Source: Phycisphaerales bacterium (GTDB taxonomy: Bacteria; Planctomycetota; Phycisphaerae; Sedimentisphaerales; Anaerohalosphaeraceae). From it: a stretch of 5,191 bases of DNA. The stretch is from contig DRGS01000199.1 in NCBI GenBank assembly GCA_011053245.1, forward strand, positions 1 to 5,191, in the 5' to 3' direction. Both the position numbers and the translations under genes were made by a program. This document shows, piece by piece, positions 1 to 5,191 of the stretch. Each line of letters starts with the position of its first letter. Positions within the stretch are counted from its first letter, which is position 1. The notes under the pieces are model-generated. The model saw only the letters and a program-made list of their open reading frames with translations. It was not told the DNA's origin and ran no database searches.

Positions 1-2790
1 CAGTTGGACCAAGCTAAGGTGCTCTTTGGCGAAGTTAAGGATTCGGGCGTAGAGGTCGTTTTGAGTGGTTATACGGCTTCGGATTATCTCAGCATGATCA
101 AAGAGGCCCAGTCGCCGGTTGATTCAGGTATGGCGTTTGAGGTGATCGAAGTAGAGGTCGTTGACGATGTTCCGATGATGCCTGAAATGCTCGAACCTGA
201 GGCGGCAGATATCGAACTGGAACTGCTTAACGAGATACTCGGCGGTATTGTTCCGGAAGAGATTGACGTAATTGTGCCGGCGGAACCTGCCGAAGCAGTT
301 GAAATTATTATTCCAGAAGAGGTTGACGTAATTGTGCCAGTGGAACCTGCCGAAGCAGTGGTTGAAATGATTGTTCCGGAAGAGTCGATCGTCGAAGAAG
401 TTGAAATAGAGGTTGAGCTGGAAGAGGTTGTCGAAGTTGAAGTTGTGACTCCCAAGCCTGTAGGGACCGGATACATAGGCGAAATTGAACGTCGCAACGC
501 AATACTAAGGCAGCGTACCGGCGCGATAGTTGCGGATTCGGTAAGAAAGACCGAAGCTGCACTTGCGATAAATGAGTTCGACCTGTCAAAACAGGAATTA
601 GCGAGGGGTTTTTCGACTATTACCAAGAACCGGCTGCTGTTGGGTGACGAACTTTATGGCCAGCATTTCTCTCAATTGACGCTTCTTGACGAGCAGATCG
701 CAAGCCGCAAGCAGCAGTTTACACAGGCTCGCCAAGAGCAGAAACGTAAAGATGCTGAGGAACTTCAAAGAAGTATCCGTGCTACGGCTGCGGATCGCAG
801 AATTAAGGCGGTAGAAGACTACATGGATCGGGCGAGAAGCTTTCTGCTCGAGAAGCGATACGAGGAGGCCCTTGGGCAGTTAGAGCAAATTCTTGCAATA
901 GAACCGACGAACAACCAGGCGCAGGTGCTTAAGGCTACTCTGAAGGATACTATCAGGTGGCGTGAGCAATTGCGGATAGAGAAGAAAAGTGACCAGGAGG
1001 AGTTGGGACTTCTTTTGGAGTCGATGAAGAGCGGTATCCCCTATCAGGGTACGATGAACTATCCTGATAACTGGCAGGAACTTACGAGGCGTCGCAAAGA
1101 AGATGACATGGCCGGTCGAAGCCCTGAGGATGTTGTTGTTTACAAGCAACTTGACCAGATCGTGGATCTGTCAATGCTTAATCCTGACATGTCTTTGGCG
1201 GACGCTATCGATATATTAGTGAATTCTTCGGAGCCTCCGCTTACGGTAGTGGTGTTATGGGGCGATCTCGATGAGAATGCGTTCATCGGTCAGGAAGAAC
1301 CTATTAAGATGAGCGGTCAGAGTTTGTCGGCAGTGCGTTTGCGGACGGGTTTTGAGAGGCTTTTACAGGCAGTTGGCGGCGGTCTTGCGGAGTTGGATTT
1401 CGCGATTGAAGACGGTATTATTACGATAGCGACAAAAGAATCGCTGCCTACTCGCTATGAAACTCGGATCATTGATGGGAGTGAATTGTTCGGCGCTCCG
1501 GCTAATTTTCAGGGTGGTGGTTTCGGTGGCGGTGGCGGTCGCGGTGGCGGTGGTGGTGGTGGTTTCGGCGGCGGTCAGGGCGGTGGCGGCGGTGGTTTCG
1601 GCGGCGGCGGCGGCGGTGGTTTCGGTGGCGGTGGCGGCGGTCGCGGTGGCGGCCAAGGCGGTGGCGGCAACTATCAGAGCGAATATCGGGCCTATCAAGT
1701 TATGTTTATCATCCAGGAGACGATCGAGCCGGATTCATGGTACGATGCCGGCGGCGAAGGGACGATACAGCAATTTTCCGGTAGCCAGTTGATCATCTGG
1801 CAGACTCCTGAAGTGCATGAGAAGATCAAGGTGTTCCTTGCTGAGATGATAGCTCTTATTGGCCAGCAGGTCGCGATCGAAACGAGATTCCTGCTTGTTG
1901 ACGAAAACTTCCTTGAGGATATAGGGATCGATACTAATATACAGCGGTTGCAAACAGGCATCCATAAGATCGGTGACGACGGTGTCATAGAATTCAAACC
2001 GAGTGATCCTAGTGGTAGTTTCAAGTCTTTTGAAGCCACGGCAGCAGATGATACGCGTATTTCGAGTACACTGGGAGCGGCGGCAGCACTTAATCCAGCA
2101 CTTGATTTTATGTTTACCTATGGTGATATATTGGACGATTTGGAAGTTGACTTTGCCGTGCGGGCTACGCAGATGCATGCCAACAGCAAGACATTGACTG
2201 CGCCTAAGTTGGTGGTACTCAGCGGTGAGACCGGTTCGATATCGGTTATAAAGAATCGTCCCTATGTCTCGGATGTAACACTTTCAACTGATACGTCGAC
2301 AACGGATGGTACCGTTGCTGGTCAAGCGTTTGCTATTCAATATCTGGAACAGACAATAGATCAGATCCAAACCGGTATAATGATGAGCGTTACGCCGACG
2401 ATAACGGCGGATAAGAAGTATGTTATCTTGCGTATAATTACATCGTTGATGGATGAACTTGACGCGGGTCTGGGCAATACTATCCCCTATCAGGTCGCTG
2501 GCTTACCACAATTTGCATCATGGGAAGAGCCTGTAACCGAGAATACGAGCATTCAGACGAGGGTGCTGGTTCCAGATAGAGGGACGGTTCTTTTGGGCGG
2601 TCTTACGCTTACGGCAGAAAAAGAGATCGAGTCGGGCATTCCGATCCTTAGCAAGATACCGATCCTTAACAGGTTCTTCTCGAACCGCAGTGAAGTTAAG
2701 GATAAGCAGATCCTTTTGGTGCTGGTCAAACCGACGATCATTCTCAAGGATGAGGCAGAAGAGGATGCAATCGCGGCGATGGAACAGTAA
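1..2790 (+). CDS. Secretin-family outer-membrane channel protein with TPR and Gly-rich tract (5' partial)
   Basis: Frame 1 is open from the first base, with 929 codons before TAA. The TTG at 4 is not a credible start: no signal peptide follows, and a secretin must be exported, so the N-terminus lies upstream. Order by window codon: acidic Val/Glu/Pro-rich region (about 46-152); charged, probably coiled-coil helix (about 229-270); TPR-like repeat (about 273-306, 'RYEEALGQLEQILAIEP'); N0/STN-like domain (about 382-480); Gly-rich tract (505-556); N1-like module with 'SWYDAGGEG' (about 567-615); secretin core (about 624-922). Core hallmarks are 'IETRFLLV', 'NSKTLTAPKLVVLSGETG' near 728 and 'GIPILSKIPILNRFF' near 880-894. 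Secretins of this superfamily oligomerise into outer-membrane gates for type II secretion, type IV pili or related machines. Family assignment is firm. Which machine it serves is undetermined, because no partner genes are visible. The gene appears to end its transcription unit at the stem-loop 25 bases downstream. Confidence 0.9.
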   Translation, partial: QLDQAKVLFGEVKDSGVEVVLSGYTASDYLSMIKEAQSPVDSGMAFEVIEVEVVDDVPMMPEMLEPEAADIELELLNEILGGIVPEEIDVIVPAEPAEAVEIIIPEEVDVIVPVEPAEAVVEMIVPEESIVEEVEIEVELEEVVEVEVVTPKPVGTGYIGEIERRNAILRQRTGAIVADSVRKTEAALAINEFDLSKQELARGFSTITKNRLLLGDELYGQHFSQLTLLDEQIASRKQQFTQARQEQKRKDAEELQRSIRATAADRRIKAVEDYMDRARSFLLEKRYEEALGQLEQILAIEPTNNQAQVLKATLKDTIRWREQLRIEKKSDQEELGLLLESMKSGIPYQGTMNYPDNWQELTRRRKEDDMAGRSPEDVVVYKQLDQIVDLSMLNPDMSLADAIDILVNSSEPPLTVVVLWGDLDENAFIGQEEPIKMSGQSLSAVRLRTGFERLLQAVGGGLAELDFAIEDGIITIATKESLPTRYETRIIDGSELFGAPANFQGGGFGGGGGRGGGGGGGFGGGQGGGGGGFGGGGGGGFGGGGGGRGGGQGGGGNYQSEYRAYQVMFIIQETIEPDSWYDAGGEGTIQQFSGSQLIIWQTPEVHEKIKVFLAEMIALIGQQVAIETRFLLVDENFLEDIGIDTNIQRLQTGIHKIGDDGVIEFKPSDPSGSFKSFEATAADDTRISSTLGAAAALNPALDFMFTYGDILDDLEVDFAVRATQMHANSKTLTAPKLVVLSGETGSISVIKNRPYVSDVTLSTDTSTTDGTVAGQAFAIQYLEQTIDQIQTGIMMSVTPTITADKKYVILRIITSLMDELDAGLGNTIPYQVAGLPQFASWEEPVTENTSIQTRVLVPDRGTVLLGGLTLTAEKEIESGIPILSKIPILNRFFSNRSEVKDKQILLVLVKPTIILKDEAEEDAIAAMEQ
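241..384 (+). repeat. 60-base in-frame tandem repeat, about 2.4 copies, in the secretin gene
   Basis: Bases 241-300 and 301-360 match at 50 of 60 positions by hand comparison. A third, truncated copy (364-384) follows after one extra codon. Each unit encodes 20 residues of the type 'EIIIPEEVDVIVPVEPAEAV'. The period is a multiple of three, so copy-number change would keep the frame. The repeat sits in a wider stretch (about 136-450) rich in Val, Glu and Pro, ending in alternating Val-Glu. The role is unknown; a flexible or extended periplasmic linker is an inference. Confidence 0.85.
1513..1668 (+). repeat. Glycine-rich (GGF/GGR/GGQ) low-complexity tract in the secretin gene
   Basis: This stretch encodes 52 residues: 44 Gly, 4 Phe, 2 Arg and 2 Gln, as glycine runs interrupted by single Phe, Arg or Gln. 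Every glycine codon is GGT or GGC, with no GGA or GGG, so the DNA is a near-regular GGY repeat prone to in-frame slippage. It lies between the N0/STN-like domain and the N1-like module, where secretins usually have a flexible linker. The long Thr/Ala-rich and Val-rich reading frames in other frames here are shadows of this repeat. Confidence 0.9.
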
Positions 2791-2814
2791 GGGTGTACAA
2801 CTTAATGTGAAAAC

Positions 2815-2855
2815 AAAAAGGGACACCGATCTTTTCGATCAGCGTCCCTTTTTTT
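2815..2855. terminator. Bidirectional rho-independent terminator between convergent genes
   Basis: The arms AAAAAGGGAC (2815-2824) and GTCCCTTTTT (2844-2853) are perfectly complementary. Inside them are an A/C mismatch, a C-G pair, a C/A mismatch, then four GATC/GATC pairs closing a TTTTC loop (2832-2836). On the plus strand the 3' arm runs into seven T (2849-2855). On the minus strand the mirror-image A-run (2808-2819, broken by one C) becomes a T-run. The stem begins 25 bases after the secretin stop and lies about 30 bases beyond the aroC stop, so it can end both transcripts. Confidence 0.88.
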
Positions 2856-2882
2856 CGTTCGTATGTTTTGCCGGGTTTGGTA

Positions 2883-4214
2883 TTAACCGGCGACGATGCC
2901 TTTTAGTTTCTGGTATCCGTAATGGGCAATGAGATGGTCGAGTATGACCATCGCGGTGTAATTTTCGGCTACGGGCCAGATCCGTGCTGCTATTGTGGGG
3001 TCTCGACGTGTTATAGCGGCCATGTCCTTGTTTTCGAGGGTGTATTTGTCAATAGTGTGCTGCGGTTTATCAATTGTCGGTGTTGGTTTTACGGCGAGCT
3101 TTACGACGATGGGCTGGCCGGTGGTGAGTCCTCCTGTGATGCCTCCTGCGTTGTTGGAGTCAAATATGACCTTTCCGTTTTCAGAGTGGATCTGGTCGTT
3201 GTTCTCGTGACCGGTCATATCCTTTACGGCGAATCCTGCACCGACTTCTACGCCCTTTACTGCACCTATGCCTAACATTCTTCCGAGTTCTGCGTCGAGT
3301 TTGTCAAAGACGGGTTCGCCGAGTCCTGCGGGCGCTCCTGTTACGACGACTTCGACTACTCCGCCTGATGAGTCCCCGGTAGCCGATATTCTGTTGCAAG
3401 CGTCTACCATGGCATTTGAGGTGTCGATGTCGGGGCAGTTTATTATGTGATGTACGCCGTATTTTTCGAGTATGGCTGCGGGGTCAATTGCGGGTGCCTT
3501 AGCGCGGATGTCGTCGATCTCCTTTTCGATCTCTGCGAGTATAGTGGTCTTTTCGAGAAACCGCATTTCAGGTGTTATCCGTCCCTTGACGTAAATTTCC
3601 TGGTAGAACGGGTCATAGTCCATTCGCATCTGCTTGTAGTTTTCGGTGTATTTGAGGGCTGTTTCGTGGTCGATATCCGGACACCTGACGCCGGCAGCTT
3701 CTTTGACATAGGAAAATACATCTATGCCGCACTTTTTCAGTACGCGTTTGGCGATATAGCCTGCTGCGACGATGGTCGAGGTGTATCTTCCGCTGAATAT
3801 GCCTGCGCCTATCGCGTCGTCGTCCGGGCCGTACTTCATGAATGAGGCGTATGATGCGTGGCCTGGCCGTGGTGTGCGGTTGGTGTCCTGATACTGTTTG
3901 ATGTGGATAAAGTGCCTGTCAAGGTTGGGAATCAGTATCGTCATGGGTGTGCCGTTGGTATGATTGTGATTTCCCGCACCTTCTACGGTGTCGGCGGCAT
4001 TTATTCCTGTGTAGATAACCGGCAGATCGGGCTCCTTACGCGGGCTTGAAAGTTCGTCTGCACCTGGTTTCCTCAATAGCAGATCCCCGTAAACTTCCTG
4101 CTCTGTTATCAGCATTCCGGGAGGCGCTCCGTGTATAATAGCTGAGAGGCCGTCCTGATATGAACCGCCGGAGATCGTTACTTGAAAACAACGTCCAATG
4201 TGACATCCTAACAT
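2883..4214 (-). CDS. aroC: Chorismate synthase, divergent and enlarged
   Basis: The family enzyme converts EPSP to chorismate in the cytoplasm, the last shikimate step, by phosphate elimination needing reduced FMN. The product is 443 residues, against about 361 in E. coli and about 390 in longer forms. Visible family motifs are RPGHA (116-120, the second catalytic His), GIFSGRYTSTIVAAGYI (138-154, matching the family's second signature), GLGEPVFDKLDAEL (297-310), GAVKGVEVGAGF (317-328), SNNAGGITGG (353-362) and RRDP with Asp405. Oddities: the N-terminal motif G-E-S-H-G reads GGSYQ (16-20), so the usual catalytic His is Tyr19; RPGHAD ends in Ser121; SNHAGG is SNNAGG; RHDP is RRDP. About 65 extra residues lie between roughly 165 and 280. 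The ATG at 4214 is supported by an AGGAG seven bases upstream and by family-like sequence from residue 3. It follows aroA by 16 bases, supporting a real role in chorismate synthesis. Family assignment is firm; full catalytic competence is uncertain. Confidence 0.9.
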   Translation of the reverse strand: MLGCHIGRCFQVTISGGSYQDGLSAIIHGAPPGMLITEQEVYGDLLLRKPGADELSSPRKEPDLPVIYTGINAADTVEGAGNHNHTNGTPMTILIPNLDRHFIHIKQYQDTNRTPRPGHASYASFMKYGPDDDAIGAGIFSGRYTSTIVAAGYIAKRVLKKCGIDVFSYVKEAAGVRCPDIDHETALKYTENYKQMRMDYDPFYQEIYVKGRITPEMRFLEKTTILAEIEKEIDDIRAKAPAIDPAAILEKYGVHHIINCPDIDTSNAMVDACNRISATGDSSGGVVEVVVTGAPAGLGEPVFDKLDAELGRMLGIGAVKGVEVGAGFAVKDMTGHENNDQIHSENGKVIFDSNNAGGITGGLTTGQPIVVKLAVKPTPTIDKPQHTIDKYTLENKDMAAITRRDPTIAARIWPVAENYTAMVILDHLIAHYGYQKLKGIVAG

Positions 4215-4221
4215 GTTAATA

Positions 4222-4226
4222 CTCCT
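4222..4226 (-). promoter_or_regulatory. Ribosome binding site of aroC
   Basis: Read on the minus strand, the aroA-aroC gap contains AGGAG followed by seven bases and then the ATG at 4214. This is a strong Shine-Dalgarno match at good spacing and fixes the aroC start. It lies just after the aroA stop, so ribosomes finishing aroA could reinitiate on aroC. No promoter is apparent in the 16-base gap. Confidence 0.85.
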
Positions 4227-4230
4227 ATAC

Positions 4231-5191
4231 TTAAGTGTTATTCATTTCCATTTTTGCGCCGAGTTTTTTCATCAATTCCACATAATTCGGGAAAGTGACG
4301 TTAATGGCTTCGGCGGTATCTATCGTACTTTCACCGTCCAGTGCCATAGCCGCTATGCTCAGTGCCATTACGATCCTGTGGTCGGCATATCCGTTGAAAT
4401 CAGCGGCCTTTAACGATTTCTCAGGGTGTATTATAAGGCCATCGGCGAATTCTTCAACCCCTATCCCGATTTTTTTCAGTTCGGTTGCCATACATGCGAT
4501 CCGGTCGGTCTCTTTGTTCCTGGCTTGGGCGACATTGAAGAGCTTCGTCGCACCGGTAGCGAATGCGGCGGTAACGGCCATTGCCGGCAAGGCGTCTGGG
4601 GTGCGATTCATGTCGATCTCTGTGCCTTTGAGGGGCGTTTTCCTAATTCTGACGCTGTCAGGGCCGATTTCGATGCTTGCTCCCATTGCTCGGAGATAGT
4701 CCGCGACGAGTTTATCCGGCTGGCTGTCGGTAAAGTCCAGGCCGGTAATTGTGATGTCAGCGTCGAGGATCGCGCCTGCGCAGAGGAAGAAAGTTGCGCT
4801 GGAGAAATCGGCGCATATAGTGGTGTCGAACGGGGTGTATTTCTGGTTTCCCTTGATCTTGAAGTGTTTCATGTTGTCGTTTTGGTACTCGATGGCCTGT
4901 TTGTCGAGCCAGTCGAGCGTCATTTGTACATAATCCGGTTCGTTGAGCATGGTTACAGTGATCTCGGTATCTTCTTTGGCAAGCGGGGCAGCGAGGAGTA
5001 AACTGGACAGGTACTGGCTGGTGATGCATTCAATCGTGGTTTTTCCGCCGGTGAGTCTGCCTGAGACGGTGATCGGAGCCTTGTCGTTTGCGTTGTCGGC
5101 GATGGCGGTTGCACCAAGGTCGGTCAGGGATCTAAGCAGCGGGCCTATTGGCCGGGTTTGGATCTGCTCGTCGCCAGTTAGTGTAATATGC
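4231..5191 (-). CDS. aroA: 3-phosphoshikimate 1-carboxyvinyltransferase (EPSP synthase), 5' partial
   Basis: The family enzyme transfers the enolpyruvyl group of PEP to shikimate-3-phosphate, giving EPSP, the AroC substrate. The frame is open to the right edge: 319 residues are present and about 110 N-terminal ones missing for a typical 430-residue protein. Numbering from the edge (residue 1 at 5190-5188), family sequence includes GDEQIQTRPIGPLL (6-19; Arg13 equals E. coli R124), TSQYLSSLLLAAPL (57-70), NRTPDA (195-200; Asp199 equals D313), KETDR (226-230; equals E341 and R344), DHR (270-272; equals H385/R386) and TFPNY (299-303). The Met at 4950 is internal, since residues 1-80 upstream are clearly EPSP synthase. 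Departures at contact positions, aligned by eye: Thr57 for S169, Glu84 for S197, Val298 for K411. The loop that decides glyphosate class (around G96) is outside the window. The promoter, if nearby, is also outside. Confidence 0.95.
   Translation of the reverse strand, partial: HITLTGDEQIQTRPIGPLLRSLTDLGATAIADNANDKAPITVSGRLTGGKTTIECITSQYLSSLLLAAPLAKEDTEITVTMLNEPDYVQMTLDWLDKQAIEYQNDNMKHFKIKGNQKYTPFDTTICADFSSATFFLCAGAILDADITITGLDFTDSQPDKLVADYLRAMGASIEIGPDSVRIRKTPLKGTEIDMNRTPDALPAMAVTAAFATGATKLFNVAQARNKETDRIACMATELKKIGIGVEEFADGLIIHPEKSLKAADFNGYADHRIVMALSIAAMALDGESTIDTAEAINVTFPNYVELMKKLGAKMEMNNT

Noticed and set aside
4..6. TTG at base 4 as the secretin start codon
   Set aside because: It lies at the window edge, no ribosome binding site can be seen, no signal peptide follows, and the frame is open before it.
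84..626. Minus-strand Ser/Thr-rich open frame opposite the acidic repeats
   Set aside because: Its composition is the mirror of the Glu/Val-rich coding repeats on the plus strand; it resembles no folded protein and lies wholly inside a real gene.
1363..1792. Thr/Ala-rich minus-strand frame and Val/Ala-rich plus-strand frame over the glycine tract
   Set aside because: Both are read-throughs of the GGY codon repeat in other frames, with no independent family resemblance.
2870..2891. GCCGG...CCGGC inverted repeat at the aroC stop codon
   Set aside because: It has five pairs with a 12-base loop and no T-run; the stem-loop at 2815-2855 is a far better terminator.
4209..4218. Ten-base palindrome TAACATGTTA spanning the aroC start codon
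   Set aside because: It is too short to claim as an operator, occurs once, and is readily explained by chance around an ATG.
4231..4950. aroA starting at the ATG at 4950 as a complete 239-residue protein
   Set aside because: The same frame is open to the window edge, and the 80 upstream codons encode recognisable EPSP synthase sequence (GDEQIQTRPIGPLL, SQYLSSLLLAAPL).
4426..5001. 191-codon plus-strand open frame over aroA
   Set aside because: It is antisense to a strongly conserved EPSP synthase frame and shows no recognisable domain.

Overview
The window carries three protein genes in a convergent layout. On the left, a long plus-strand gene runs in from beyond the window edge and encodes a secretin-type outer-membrane channel protein (bases 1-2790). 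On the right, two minus-strand shikimate-pathway genes lie head to tail: aroA (5' part beyond the right edge, ends at 4231) followed after 16 bases by aroC (4214-2883). The two transcription units meet tail to tail across about 90 bases. That gap holds one strong stem-loop with T-runs suited to stopping transcription from both sides.

The secretin fuses several parts: an acidic Val/Glu/Pro-rich low-complexity region containing a 60-base tandem repeat, a charged helical stretch, a TPR-like repeat, N-domain-like modules, a 52-residue tract that is 85% glycine, and a C-terminal secretin core. A TPR-plus-secretin protein with a glycine-rich insert, and its 'SWYDAGGEG' style of N-domain, resemble proteins I associate with Planctomycetota, perhaps the Phycisphaerae/Sedimentisphaerales side. 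This placement rests on style recalled from memory, with no marker gene, so confidence is moderate to low.

aroA (EPSP synthase) and aroC (chorismate synthase) encode the last two steps of chorismate synthesis: shikimate-3-phosphate + PEP to EPSP, then EPSP to chorismate. They form an evident operon, with a clear Shine-Dalgarno sequence in the gap before aroC. The aroA frame stays open from 4231 to the right edge. The Met codon at 4950 is internal, because typical EPSP synthase sequence continues upstream of it.

The most unusual observation is in AroC. It is clearly a chorismate synthase by its C-terminal half, yet the near-invariant N-terminal catalytic histidine (in the G-E-S-H-G motif) is a tyrosine (GGSYQ). 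The protein is also about 80 residues longer than E. coli AroC, mostly because of a central expansion. AroA keeps its main catalytic residues but departs at several substrate-contact positions. I see no RNA genes, CRISPR arrays, insertion sequences or phage genes. No gene-free stretch exceeds 300 bases.
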